Of a stretch of 64,000 nt of DNA, positions 8,096-16,294 are shown piece after piece (within the stretch, counting starts at the first letter, position 1; each line of letters opens with the position of its first letter). Location: NCBI RefSeq assembly GCF_001542415.1, contig NZ_LNCU01000088.1:143706-207705 (forward strand). Direction: 5' to 3'. The notes beneath the pieces are model-generated. The model was not told the DNA's origin. It saw only the letters and a program-made list of their open reading frames with translations, and searched no databases. The position numbers and the translations under genes were made by a program. The stretch comes from Bradyrhizobium macuxiense. GTDB taxonomy: Bacteria > Pseudomonadota > Alphaproteobacteria > Rhizobiales > Xanthobacteraceae.

Positions 8096-8476
8096 ATGCA
8101 TTGGCTTACGCTCGGACTGGCACTGCTCCTGGCCCTCGCGATCATCGCGATCGGCACCCTGTATGTTGCGAGCCCGCTGACCGCGACACGCAGCTTCGGC
8201 CTGCCGCTTCCCGAAGATGGCGTCAACATCGCTTGGTGGCTTCGCCTCAAGGGGGTGCGCGACATTGCATCGGGATTGGCGGTGTTGGCGTTCATGGCCT
8301 GGGGCATTCCTCTGGGGATCGGCATCATCCTGCTTGTAGAAGCCATCATCCCCGTCGGCGACATGCTGCTCATTCTTGCGGCGAAAGGCTCCACCAGAAG
8401 CGCCTTCGCCATGCACGGCCTTACGGCGGTGATCATGGTCTTGACGGCCGTTCCCATGATGATTGGGGGGCGCTGA
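8096..8476 (+). CDS. DUF4267 small integral membrane protein
   Basis: A 126-residue protein with four hydrophobic segments (near residues 4-27, 55-70, 72-92 and 105-122), matching DUF4267 in length and in motifs such as NIAWWLRLKGVRDIASG. The function of the family is unknown; members often sit beside TetR regulators. It is separated by one base from the next gene, so the two are co-transcribed. Confidence 0.82.
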   Translation: MHWLTLGLALLLALAIIAIGTLYVASPLTATRSFGLPLPEDGVNIAWWLRLKGVRDIASGLAVLAFMAWGIPLGIGIILLVEAIIPVGDMLLILAAKGSTRSAFAMHGLTAVIMVLTAVPMMIGGR

Positions 8477-8477
8477 G

Positions 8478-8798
8478 ATGGTCCATGCTCTTTCGGTCTG
8501 GCTGCTGGTTGCCGGCTTCTTCGGCGCAGGCCTCATAAACGCGATCGGCACGCCCGCGACGCAAAGCGATTTCGTTCGGTGGGGTTATCCGCGCTGGTGG
8601 GGCCGCGTGACCGGCGGACTGGAAATGGTGAGCGCCGTTCTGATTGCGCTTCCCGTCAGTCGGATTGCCGGCCTGACGCTTGGGGCGGCCATCATAGCGG
8701 TTGCGGTTCTGACCGTTCTACGTCACCGCGATTTTTCGCACCTGGTGCCGCTTGGTGTCTTTGTCGCCGCGATAGCGCTCGCAGGGCTCTCGTCGTGA
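8478..8798 (+). CDS. DoxX-like small membrane protein
   Basis: A 106-residue protein with about four membrane segments. The pattern FVRWGYPRWWGRVTGGLEMVSAV is typical of DoxX/DoxX-like proteins that have the conserved W-G-Y/P and G-x-x-E elements. The ATG directly follows the DUF4267 stop (TGAGATG). Function is unknown; the TetR-controlled pair may belong to a stress or quinone-related response. Confidence 0.8.
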   Translation: MVHALSVWLLVAGFFGAGLINAIGTPATQSDFVRWGYPRWWGRVTGGLEMVSAVLIALPVSRIAGLTLGAAIIAVAVLTVLRHRDFSHLVPLGVFVAAIALAGLSS

Positions 8799-8819
8799 AA
8801 AGCGGCGCGTCGCTACGGC

Positions 8820-9056
8820 TCAATGCGCGCGTGGATCGAGCACGCTCGTGATCCCGCTGACTGATGGCGGATTCTCACGTGCCCATGCTTCATGCGCGGC
8901 TAGATCCCGGTAATGGTCAGCCATGCGCAGCAGCCGTTTGCGGATGCCCTGGTCCTTCTCGCCCTTGGCCTGGTCTGCGAGCTGCGAGGCTCGTTCAAGA
9001 AGCGCTTTCGGATCGATCACGGCAAAGCTCCAGATGCGGTTTCGCCTGACAGTCAA
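8820..9056 (-). CDS. Small conserved-type hypothetical protein
   Basis: A 78-residue soluble protein. The central part IDPKALLERASQLADQAKGEKDQGIRKRLLRMADHYRDLAAHE is strongly helical and amphipathic and resembles small rhizobial proteins of unknown role. The true start may be GTG at 9020 (VIDPKALL). No function can be assigned. It lies convergent to the DoxX-like gene and 51 bases beyond the 3' end of trpS on the same strand. Confidence 0.6.
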   Translation of the reverse strand: MTVRRNRIWSFAVIDPKALLERASQLADQAKGEKDQGIRKRLLRMADHYRDLAAHEAWARENPPSVSGITSVLDPRAH

Positions 9057-9107
9057 CGATCGCAGGCAAGCACGGTTCCCGCACGGTTTGATGACAGCCT
9101 TGCAGCG

Positions 9108-10109
9108 TCACAGCTGGAACAAGCCGAGCCCTTCCATGACGTAGCATTTGGTGCGTTCCGTGGTGTCCCGTGCCTTCAGGGTTCCGCGTCTGATGATATC
9201 GACAACGAGGTCGCGATCGGTGGCCAGCTCGGTGCGCCGTGCCCGGATCGGCGCGATCAACTCCTGGAGAATGTTCTCCAGGCGCCGCTTGACGCTTGAA
9301 TCGCCGAGACCGCCGCGCCGATAGCGCGCCTTCAAATCCTCGACCGCATTGCGATCGTCGTCAAACGCGTCGAGATAGGTGAAGACGACATTGCCTTCGA
9401 CCTTGCCGGGGTCGCTGACACGCAGATGGTCGGGATCGGTGAACATCGCGCGCACGGCAGCGGAAATGTCATCGGGCGAGGCCGAGAGCGGAATGGCGTT
9501 GCCGGCGGACTTGCTCATCTTCGAGCGTCCATCGACGCCCGGCAGCCGCCCCGCACGCGGGATGATCGCCTGCGCCTCCTGCAACAGCTCGCGTCCGGCC
9601 AGCGCATTGACGCGGCGAACGATCTCGTTGGTCTGCTCGATCAGGGGAGCCTGGTCCTCGCCGACCGGCACGACCGTTGCGCGGAAGGCGGTGATATCAG
9701 CAGCCTGCGATGCGGGATGGCAAAGGAAGCCGGCCGGGATGTCGCGTCCGAAACCGCGCGCGCGGATTTCATCCTTGATGGTGGGGTTGCGCTCGAGCCG
9801 AGCGACCGTGACGAGGTTGAGATAGAGCATCGACAGCTCCGCAAGCGCGGGAAGCTGCGATTGCAGGCAGATCGACGTTCGTTCCGGATCGATGCCGACG
9901 GCAAGATAGTCCAGTGCGACCTCGATGACATTGTCGCGGACCTTGCCGACGTCGTGGGCATTGTCGGTGAGGGCCTGCATATCCGCGAGCAGCAGGAACT
10001 GCCGGTGCGTGTCCTGAAACGCGAGACGGCTTTTCAGCGAGCCGACATAGTGGCCCAGATGAAGCGGCCCGGTGGTGCGGTCACCGGTGAGAATGATCGG
10101 TTTGGTCAT
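9108..10109 (-). CDS. trpS: Tryptophanyl-tRNA synthetase, divergent TrpRS
   Basis: A 333-residue class I aminoacyl-tRNA synthetase charging tRNA-Trp. The HIGH-type motif is HLGH at residues 17-20 and KMSKS is intact at 197-201; the adenosine-site region reads AADITAFRATVVPVGEDQ. The segment CHPASQAADI resembles the divergent TrpRS class found in streptococci and as auxiliary, sometimes indolmycin-resistant, second copies elsewhere, rather than the usual alphaproteobacterial form. The start MTKPIILTG has the ribosome site GGAGATACG. A transcription attenuator lies upstream. Whether a second trpS exists in this genome cannot be seen. Confidence 0.9.
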   Translation of the reverse strand: MTKPIILTGDRTTGPLHLGHYVGSLKSRLAFQDTHRQFLLLADMQALTDNAHDVGKVRDNVIEVALDYLAVGIDPERTSICLQSQLPALAELSMLYLNLVTVARLERNPTIKDEIRARGFGRDIPAGFLCHPASQAADITAFRATVVPVGEDQAPLIEQTNEIVRRVNALAGRELLQEAQAIIPRAGRLPGVDGRSKMSKSAGNAIPLSASPDDISAAVRAMFTDPDHLRVSDPGKVEGNVVFTYLDAFDDDRNAVEDLKARYRRGGLGDSSVKRRLENILQELIAPIRARRTELATDRDLVVDIIRRGTLKARDTTERTKCYVMEGLGLFQL

Positions 10110-10162
10110 CGTATCTCCATTCGGTTGGAATGGGGACGCCGCATTGCGAGCTGGATGACATG

Positions 10163-10186
10163 AAAAGGCCGCCCGATGCGGCGGCC
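10163..10186 (-). terminator. Attenuator terminator hairpin upstream of trpS
   Basis: On the minus strand, GGCCGCC (10186-10180), a 6-base loop and GGCGGCC (10173-10167) form a 7-base GC-only stem followed directly by TTTT. It ends 54 bases before the trpS start codon, so it would terminate transcription before the gene when tryptophan charging is adequate. Confidence 0.75.
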
Positions 10187-10219
10187 CCGAAAATGCATGA
10201 ACGCGTTCGGCCCGCCTTG

Positions 10220-10267
10220 TCAGAAGGCGCGCCACCAGAAATTGGCGATGAGGATCGAATGCTTCAT
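10220..10267 (-). CDS. Leader peptide with tandem tryptophan (trpS leader)
   Basis: A 15-residue open frame, MKHSILIANFWWRAF, ending in TGA. Two adjacent Trp codons in 15 residues are far above chance. The stop codon lies in the loop of the 1:2 hairpin, as expected for attenuation leaders. There is no Shine-Dalgarno sequence, but the predicted transcription start coincides with the A of the ATG, so the transcript is probably leaderless, as known for trpL in Sinorhizobium. Confidence 0.75.
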   Translation of the reverse strand: MKHSILIANFWWRAF

Positions 10268-10274
10268 GCCGCAA

Positions 10275-10303
10275 CGCGTAGGGCAAACCGGCGGTATGGT
10301 CAA
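10275..10303 (-). promoter_or_regulatory. Candidate sigma-70 promoter of the trpS leader
   Basis: TTGACC (minus strand, 10303-10298) is followed by a 17-base spacer and TACGCG (10280-10275). The -10 element is weak, but the spacing is ideal and the predicted start falls on or next to the A of the leader-peptide ATG at 10267. Confidence 0.45.
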
Positions 10304-10351
10304 GACGGCAAGGAGACGTACGCTAGTCCTGCTGCGTCACACACCTCGTAA

Positions 10352-10454
10352 CCCTCATGGTGAGGAGCGCGGAACGCGCGTCTCGAACCATGAGGCCCCA
10401 TCTGTGGCCTACATCCTTCGAGACGCCCGCTTCGCGGTCTCCTCAGGATGAGGG
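10352..10454. repeat. Palindromic repeat family A, copy 1
   Basis: A two-hairpin element: CCTCATGG pairs with CCATGAGG in the first half, and CATCCT pairs with AGGATG in the second. Closely similar copies occur at 36354-36452 (opposite orientation) and 49345-49474. It fills the gap between the trpS promoter and the 3' end of the dehydrogenase gene. Confidence 0.8.
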
Positions 10455-10476
10455 TACGTCTATGACGTAATACGTC

Positions 10477-11211
10477 TTAGTTGAACGCCATGCCGCCGCT
10501 CATCGCGATGGTCTGGCCGGTCATGTAGGGATTGTTGACCAGCAGCATCACGGCTTGAGCGACTTCCTCGGACGTGCCGAAACGTCCTATGGGGATGCGG
10601 CTAACCAGCCCGGTCTGCCCTCTCATCATGTCGGTCTCGATCAACGACGGCGCAACGGCGTTCACGGTGATGCCTTCCTTGACGAGCCGTGCGGCATAGC
10701 CGCGGGTCAAGCCTTCGATGCCGGCCTTGGACGCGTTGTAGTGCGGCCCGATCGAACCTCCACCGCGCGCGGCGCCAGAGGAGATGTTGACGATGCGGCC
10801 CCACTGCTTGGTTCGCATCATCGGCAGCACGGCCTGCGTGCACAGGAAGACCGATTTGAGATTGACCGTGATGGTGCGGTCGAAGTCCTCTTCCGTGAGA
10901 TCGTCGACGCCCTTGACGATCGCGATCCCGGCATTGTTGACGAGGATGTCGATCGGGCCGAGTCCCGATGTCGCGCGCTCCACCATGTCGGCGACCGCGG
11001 CGGCTTCCGAGACGTCGGCGGCGATTGCGACCGCCCGGCCGCCCGCAGCGGTGATGCCTTTCGCCAGCGTCTCTGCTTCGGCGGCTCGCTCGCGATAGTT
11101 GATCGCGACCGCGGTGCCGGCTTCCGCCAGCATCCTGACAATGGCCGCGCCGATCCCGCGCGACCCTCCGGTTACGAGCGCCACATGTCCGTGCAGGCTG
11201 TCCGTTGCCAT
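10477..11211 (-). CDS. Short-chain dehydrogenase/reductase (FabG-like)
   Basis: A 244-residue classical SDR using NAD(P)H. The cofactor motif TGGSRGIG is near residues 14-21, NNAG near 92-95, and the catalytic set includes Ser in ISSGAARGGG, and Tyr and Lys in HYNASKAG. A strong ribosome site GGGAGGTG precedes the ATG. An alternative upstream start is rejected because that extension is not protein-like. The substrate is unknown; the FabG resemblance does not by itself mean a fatty-acid role. Confidence 0.88.
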   Translation of the reverse strand: MATDSLHGHVALVTGGSRGIGAAIVRMLAEAGTAVAINYRERAAEAETLAKGITAAGGRAVAIAADVSEAAAVADMVERATSGLGPIDILVNNAGIAIVKGVDDLTEEDFDRTITVNLKSVFLCTQAVLPMMRTKQWGRIVNISSGAARGGGSIGPHYNASKAGIEGLTRGYAARLVKEGITVNAVAPSLIETDMMRGQTGLVSRIPIGRFGTSEEVAQAVMLLVNNPYMTGQTIAMSGGMAFN

Positions 11212-11411
11212 CGGGGCACCTCCCTCGTGTGTCCCTGTCAGGTTCGCAAACGGCGTCGCGGGATGCAATGCGACCCTGCTCAAATCTGCGTTGCCGGCGT
11301 GTCCCGCGTCGAAAAACCGGTTTTTGCGGCCGGAATCGGCCTTGCTTCCGGCGCGGGCCGGCGGCAATGCTGGCGGTGTCACTCCTTCCAAAAGCCACCC
11401 ACGAGAGATCG

Positions 11412-11825
11412 ATGAGCAAACTGATTGTCCGCGCCGGCGAGTTCACCTTTGACGCCCGTTTCGAGGAGCAGCTTGCACCGAAAACGGTCGCCGCCTTCCG
11501 TAAGGCGATGCCGTTCGAGAGCCAGGCGATCCATGTGCGCTGGAGCGGCGAGGGCGTCTGGATGCCGCTCGGCGATCTCGATTTCGGCGTGTCCTACGAG
11601 AACCACACCAGCTACCCGGCGCCGGGCCAGATCATCCTCTATCCCGGCGGCATCAGCGAGACCGAGATCCTGCTTGCCTATGGCGGCGTGCATTTCGCCA
11701 GCAAGATGGGCCAGCTCGCCGGCAACCACTTCATCACCCTGACCTCGGGGCTTGAGAACCTCACCATCTTCGGCAAGACGGTGCTGTGGAAGGGCGCGCA
11801 GAAGATCCGCTTCGAGGAAGTCTGA
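11412..11825 (+). CDS. DUF3830 cyclophilin-like protein
   Basis: A 137-residue beta-rich protein matching DUF3830, with the motif ALRKAMPFES-type segment (here AFRKAMPFES), GEGVWMPLGD and NHTSYPAPGQIILYPGG. The family has a cyclophilin-like fold and no established reaction. It ends one base before the GTG start of the allantoinase gene, so the two form an operon and the protein may assist ureide metabolism. Confidence 0.85.
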   Translation: MSKLIVRAGEFTFDARFEEQLAPKTVAAFRKAMPFESQAIHVRWSGEGVWMPLGDLDFGVSYENHTSYPAPGQIILYPGGISETEILLAYGGVHFASKMGQLAGNHFITLTSGLENLTIFGKTVLWKGAQKIRFEEV

Positions 11826-11826
11826 T

Positions 11827-12765
11827 GTGAGCGAGCCCCGTTATCCGCGCGATCTCCGCGGCTACGGCCGCAATCCACCCGATCCGAATTGGCCGGATGA
11901 CGCGCGGATTGCGGTCCAGTTCGTGGTCAATTTCGAGGAGGGCGGCGAGAACAACATCCTGCACGGCGATTCCGCTTCGGAGGCGTTCCTCTCGGACGTG
12001 CTGGGCGCCCACCCCTGGGTCGGTCAGCGCCATGCCAACATCGAGTCGATGTTCGAATATGGCTCACGCGCCGGCTTCTGGCGGCTGTGGCGGATGTTCA
12101 CCGAGCGCAAGATGCCGACCACCGTGTTCGGCGTCGCAATGGCGCTCAAGCGCAATCCGGACGTTGTCGCCGCGATGCAGGAGGCAGGCTGGGATATTGC
12201 CAGCCACAGCCTGCGCTGGGTCGAGCACAAGGACATGTCGGAAGCCGAGGAGCGCGAGGAGATCAATCGCGCCATTGCCGTCCACACCGAAGCAACCGGC
12301 GCGCGCCCGCTCGGCTGGTACACCGGCCGCTCCTCGATCAATACGCTCCGGCTGCTGATGGAGACGGGCGGCCTGCGCTATCTCTGCGATTCCTACGCCG
12401 ACGATCTGCCGTACTGGATCAAGGCCGCCGGCACCGAGCCGCATCTGGTGATCCCCTACACGCTCGATGCCAACGACATGCGCTTCGTCAATGCGCAAGG
12501 CTTCGGCGGCGGCGACGGATTCTACACCTACCTGAAAGACAGTTTCGACGTGCTCTATGCCGAGGGCGCGACCCGACCTGCGATGATGTCGATCGGCCTG
12601 CATTGCCGGGTGGTCGGCCGTCCCGGCCGCGCCGCCGCGCTGATGCGCTTCCTCGACTACGTCCAGAAGCACGAGCGGGTCTGGGTGCCGACGAGGCTTG
12701 CGATCGCCGAGCATTGGCACGCCAATCTGAAGCATCTCGCCGGACAGGCGTTCGAAATCGGCTAG
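11827..12765 (+). CDS. puuE: Allantoinase, PuuE polysaccharide-deacetylase type
   Basis: A 312-residue metal-independent-type allantoinase, hydrolysing allantoin to allantoate. The N-terminus YPRDLRGYGRNPPDPNWP and the motif VNFEEGGENNILHGD are typical of PuuE; further on are WDIASHSLRWVEH and YTLDANDMRF. The start is GTG, one base after the DUF3830 stop. The allantoate amidohydrolase at 19841 would catalyse the following step. PuuE-family proteins acting on other cyclic ureides or amides are known, so allantoin is likely but not proven. Confidence 0.85.
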   Translation: MSEPRYPRDLRGYGRNPPDPNWPDDARIAVQFVVNFEEGGENNILHGDSASEAFLSDVLGAHPWVGQRHANIESMFEYGSRAGFWRLWRMFTERKMPTTVFGVAMALKRNPDVVAAMQEAGWDIASHSLRWVEHKDMSEAEEREEINRAIAVHTEATGARPLGWYTGRSSINTLRLLMETGGLRYLCDSYADDLPYWIKAAGTEPHLVIPYTLDANDMRFVNAQGFGGGDGFYTYLKDSFDVLYAEGATRPAMMSIGLHCRVVGRPGRAAALMRFLDYVQKHERVWVPTRLAIAEHWHANLKHLAGQAFEIG

Positions 12766-12903
12766 CCAGGTTCCGCGCCGTCGTTTTGGCGCAGAATCCC
12801 GTGCACCCGAGTTGCACCGCATGGATTGCTGCGTTGCACTGATATCAGAAGCGATCCCGGATTCCGCGCGTTAGTTGCCTGCAATGCGGGAGCAGGCGGG
12901 TTC

Positions 12904-14055
12904 ATGCAAGATGTCCGGGACATCCTGACCAGGTTGGAACACACGTTTCGTTGGGTTCCAGATTGGGTGTTCGGTCTCGCTCTGATCACGGCTGCCGTTG
13001 CCGTGGCCCTCGTCGTTCATTCCATCGCCCAGCGCATCGTCCACCGCATGGTTGGACCGAAGAACTCCGTCGCTCCGATGCTGCTTGACCGGACATCCGG
13101 TCCGACGCGGCTGGCGCTGTGTCTTGCCGCCGTCGCGCTGGTGCTACCGCTGGCGCCGCTCGACGATTTGCTGCGCCAGGCGCTCGGTCATTTCTTCGGC
13201 GTCTCTGTCATCGCCTTGGTCGGGTGGATATCGATCCGCGCCGTCGACATGGCCTCGGTGAGATATCTGGATAAATTCCGGCTCGATGTCGCGGAGAATT
13301 TCCTGGCACGCAAGCACGTGACCCAGGTTCGCGTCTTCAAGCGGGTTACGGATACCTTGATCATCATCATCGCGGTCTCCACCGCGCTGATGACGTTCGA
13401 CTCGGTCAGGCAATATGGCGTCAGCCTGTTCGCGTCTGCCGGCGCGGCCGGCTTGATCGTCGGTCTTGCGGCGAGGCCCTTGCTCAGCAACCTGATCGCC
13501 GGCCTGCAGATCGCCATCACGCAGCCGATCCGGATCGAGGATGCCGTGATCATCGAGAATGAATGGGGCTGGGTCGAGGACATCGCCTCGACCTATGTCG
13601 TGATCCGCTTGTGGGACTGGCGACGCATGGTGGTGCCCTTGTCCTACTTCATCGAACGTCCGTTCCAGAACTGGACGCGCGACGCGCAGTCGCTGATTGG
13701 CGCGATCGCGCTGCATGTCGACTATAGCGCCGACGTGCCGGCGATCCGGAAAAAGCTGGAGCAGGTGGCGAAGGACTCAAGGCTTTGGGATGGTGCGGTC
13801 GTCAATTTGCAGGTGATCGACACCCATCCGCGCACCATCGAGCTGCGTGCGTTGGTCAGCGCGCGCAATGCGCCGCAATCCTGGGATCTGCGTTGCGAGA
13901 TTCGCGAGAAGCTGCTTGCGTTCATTCGGGACGAGATGCCGCAGGCTCTGCCGCGCGATCGGGCGATCCTGGCGCCTGCCGTTGATGATTTCGGCAGGGC
14001 GTTCCTGCGCGGTGCGCCAGCACGGGGGCGTGCGGCGGCGCCGTCACGCAATTAG
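12904..14055 (+). CDS. MscS-family mechanosensitive channel
   Basis: A 383-residue membrane protein. It has four to five hydrophobic segments, then the MscS pore helix and beta domain: GVSLFASAGAAGLIVGLAARPLLSNLIAG (pore-lining Ala/Gly pattern), ITQPIRIEDAVIIENEWGWVEDI and a C-terminal alpha/beta domain. Such channels release solutes on hypo-osmotic shock, though many rhizobial paralogues have unknown tuning. The start MQDVRDIL is preferred over an upstream ATG because the earlier residues are not membrane-like. Confidence 0.87.
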   Translation: MQDVRDILTRLEHTFRWVPDWVFGLALITAAVAVALVVHSIAQRIVHRMVGPKNSVAPMLLDRTSGPTRLALCLAAVALVLPLAPLDDLLRQALGHFFGVSVIALVGWISIRAVDMASVRYLDKFRLDVAENFLARKHVTQVRVFKRVTDTLIIIIAVSTALMTFDSVRQYGVSLFASAGAAGLIVGLAARPLLSNLIAGLQIAITQPIRIEDAVIIENEWGWVEDIASTYVVIRLWDWRRMVVPLSYFIERPFQNWTRDAQSLIGAIALHVDYSADVPAIRKKLEQVAKDSRLWDGAVVNLQVIDTHPRTIELRALVSARNAPQSWDLRCEIREKLLAFIRDEMPQALPRDRAILAPAVDDFGRAFLRGAPARGRAAAPSRN

Positions 14056-14068
14056 TCAGCGACTTGCC

Positions 14069-15601
14069 TCAGTGCCCCGCCATGTGCCGGCCGATCTCGG
14101 TGAGGTCGGCTTCGCTGGCGCGGGCCTCGTGGACGAACGCGCCGTGGAACATCACGACCAGCCGATCCGACAGCTCCAGCAGTTCGTCGAGGTCCTCGCT
14201 GACCAAGAGTACCGCCGCACCGCGGTTGCGCGCGGCCATGATCTCGGCATGGATCTGCGCCACCGCGGCAAAGTCGAGCCCGAAGCAGGGATTGGCGGCG
14301 ATCAGCACCTCGACGTCGCCACCGAGCTCGCGCGCCAGCACCGCGCGCTGCACGTTACCACCTGACAGCGCCGCGATCGGCGTCTCCGGCGTGCGGGTCT
14401 TGATCTTGTAGCGTCCGATCTTGCGCTCGGCGCCTTTCCGGAACGCCGCGCGGTTCAGCCACCAGCCGCCACGCGCAAACGGCGCGCGGTCGAACTCGCG
14501 AAACGCGATGTTGTCGGCGACGCTCATGCCGCCGACGCAGGCGTTCTTCAGCGGCTCCTCCGGCAGCAGCGACATCCGGTGGCGGCGCATCTCCTCGCGG
14601 GTCGCCGCATAGGTCTCGCCCTGCACCCGGATCGCGCCGCTCTCGGCCTCGCGCTGGCCGGCCAGCACCTCGACGAGCTGACGCTGACCGTTGCCGGATA
14701 CGCCGGCGATGCCGACGATCTCGCCGCTCTTCACCGTCAGCGATACGCCGTGCACGGCAATGGCGCCCGCATCATCAAGCGCGGTGAGCTTGTCGAGCTC
14801 GAGCCGGGCGGCTCCGGCTTCTCCGGTGCGCGGCGGCTGCACGGTCAGTTGCTCGGCGCCGATCATGGTGCGCGCCATCTCGTCGGGCGTGAGGTCGGCG
14901 ACCTTGCCGGCACCGGCCAGCTTGCCGCGGCGCAGGATCGTCACCTCGTCGGCAAAGGCCATCACCTCGCGGAACTTGTGTGTGATCATCAGGATGGTCA
15001 ATTCACCCGCGACCACCATCGCACGCAGCATGCCGAGCACCTCGTCGGCCTCGCCCGGCGTCAGCACCGAGGTCGGTTCGTCCAGGATCAGGAAGCGGCG
15101 CTTCAGATAGAGCTGCTTGAGGATCTCGCATTTCTGGCGCTCGCCCGCGGAGATATCGGAGACCTTGGCGTCGAGCGGTACCTTGAAGGGCATCCGTGAG
15201 AGGAACGCTTCCAGCGCCTTCTTTTCCTTGCGCCAGTCGACCACGATCGGGACGTCGTCGCGCGCCAGCACCAGGTTCTCGGCGACCGTCATCGCCGGCA
15301 CCAGCGTGAAGTGCTGATAGACCATGCCGAGGCCGAGCGCGTGGGCATCCTTCGGGTTGGCGATGCTCTGCTGGCGCCCGCCGACGATGATGTCGCCTTC
15401 GGTCGCGCGGTAATAGCCCATGATGCATTTCACGAGCGTGCTCTTGCCCGCGCCGTTCTCGCCGAGCAGCGCGTGGAACGAGCCGGGCCGCACCTTCAAT
15501 TCGACATTGTCGAGCGCGAGGAAATCGCTGAACCGCATCGTCATGGCGATGGCGTTGACGCCGAACGCGCCGGAGGGGGCAGGCGGCTCGCCGATGATCA
15601 C
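14069..15601 (-). CDS. ABC transporter ATPase, BMP/nucleoside-type
   Basis: A 510-residue protein with two nucleotide-binding domains fused in tandem. Domain 1 has Walker A GENGAGKST near 47-55, signature ISAGERQK and Walker B LILDEPT. Domain 2 has a degenerate Walker A (GVSGNGQRQ), signature LSGGNVQR and an altered Walker B (LIAANPCFGLD), as usual in the RbsA/YufO group. It powers the two permeases downstream of the BMP binding protein. The GTG start overlaps the stop of the biuret-hydrolase-like gene by four bases; longer upstream frames run antisense to that gene and are rejected. Confidence 0.88.
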   Translation of the reverse strand: MIIGEPPAPSGAFGVNAIAMTMRFSDFLALDNVELKVRPGSFHALLGENGAGKSTLVKCIMGYYRATEGDIIVGGRQQSIANPKDAHALGLGMVYQHFTLVPAMTVAENLVLARDDVPIVVDWRKEKKALEAFLSRMPFKVPLDAKVSDISAGERQKCEILKQLYLKRRFLILDEPTSVLTPGEADEVLGMLRAMVVAGELTILMITHKFREVMAFADEVTILRRGKLAGAGKVADLTPDEMARTMIGAEQLTVQPPRTGEAGAARLELDKLTALDDAGAIAVHGVSLTVKSGEIVGIAGVSGNGQRQLVEVLAGQREAESGAIRVQGETYAATREEMRRHRMSLLPEEPLKNACVGGMSVADNIAFREFDRAPFARGGWWLNRAAFRKGAERKIGRYKIKTRTPETPIAALSGGNVQRAVLARELGGDVEVLIAANPCFGLDFAAVAQIHAEIMAARNRGAAVLLVSEDLDELLELSDRLVVMFHGAFVHEARASEADLTEIGRHMAGH

Positions 15602-16281
15602 GACAGCGTCCCGATCAGATCGGCGGATTTCGCCACCGCGCCGAACACGCCGCCCTGCATCTTGATCATCTTCAGCGCGTGATCGTGATTGCTCTTGTCG
15701 GTCGCGCCGCAGCAATCCTCGATCAGCACGCATTCGAAGCCGCGGTCGTTGGCCTCGCGCATCGTGGTGTGGACGCAGACGTCGGTGGTGATGCCGGTCA
15801 GCACGATGTTCTCGATGCCGCGCAGCCGCAGCATCAATTCGAGGTCGGTGGCGCAGAACGAGCCCTTGCCCGGCTTGTCGATAACAGGCTCGCCCGGCAG
15901 CGGCGCCAGATCGGGGATGATCTCCCAGCCGGGCTCGCCGCGGACCAGGATGCGGCCGCACGGGCCGGGATCGCCGATGCCCGCGCCGATCTGCCGCGAG
16001 CGCCAGCGCTTGTTGGCGGGCAGGTCGGTGAGGTCGGGCCGGTGGCCTTCGCGGGTATGGATGATGTGAAAGCCCTGCGCGCGCATCACAGCGAGCAGCT
16101 TCTTGATCGGCTCGATCGGGGCGCGGGTCAGCGACAGATCGTAGCCCATCTTGTCGACATAGCCCCCGACGCCGCAGAAATCGGTCTGCATGTCGATGAT
16201 GATGAGCGCGGTGTTCTGCGGACGCAGGTCGCCATTGTATGGCCAGGCGTAGGGCTCGGACTTCACGTAGCGCTCGGGCAT
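15598..16281 (-). CDS. Biuret amidohydrolase-like cysteine hydrolase
   Basis: A 227-residue isochorismatase-fold amidohydrolase. The expected triad is visible as Asp30 (IIIDMQTDF), Lys136 (IDKPGKG) and Cys169 (TTDVCVHTT). These positions are uniformly six less than the Asp36-Lys142-Cys175 triad I recall for BiuH of Rhizobium leguminosarum, and the segments TDFCGVGGYVDKMGYDLSL and IGAGIGDPGPCGRIL are BiuH-like. It would cleave biuret to allophanate and ammonia; another ureide is possible. It is embedded in the BMP transporter operon, suggesting that the importer brings in its substrate. Confidence 0.83.
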   Translation of the reverse strand: MPERYVKSEPYAWPYNGDLRPQNTALIIIDMQTDFCGVGGYVDKMGYDLSLTRAPIEPIKKLLAVMRAQGFHIIHTREGHRPDLTDLPANKRWRSRQIGAGIGDPGPCGRILVRGEPGWEIIPDLAPLPGEPVIDKPGKGSFCATDLELMLRLRGIENIVLTGITTDVCVHTTMREANDRGFECVLIEDCCGATDKSNHDHALKMIKMQGGVFGAVAKSADLIGTLS

Positions 16282-16294
16282 GGGACGGTCTCGG

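Larger units (their letters stand above)
10110..10267 (-). promoter_or_regulatory. Trp-responsive ribosome-mediated attenuator of trpS
   Basis: Leader of about 158 nt between the predicted transcript start and trpS. In transcript order: a 15-codon peptide with tandem Trp codons (10232-10237); strand 1 CGCCTT overlapping the end of the peptide gene; strand 2 AAGGCG 5 bases later; strand 3 GGCCGCC; strand 4 GGCGGCC then a T run. Strands 1:2 and 3:4 pair perfectly, and GGCGG of strand 2 can instead pair with CCGCC of strand 3. That is the classic trp-attenuation layout: stalling at Trp codons frees strand 2, forms 2:3 and prevents termination. Confidence 0.8.

Noticed and set aside
15602..15961. 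N-terminal extension of the BMP-type ATPase frame
   Set aside because: It overlaps the biuret-hydrolase-like gene in another frame and is not protein-like; GTG 15601 gives the normal family length.
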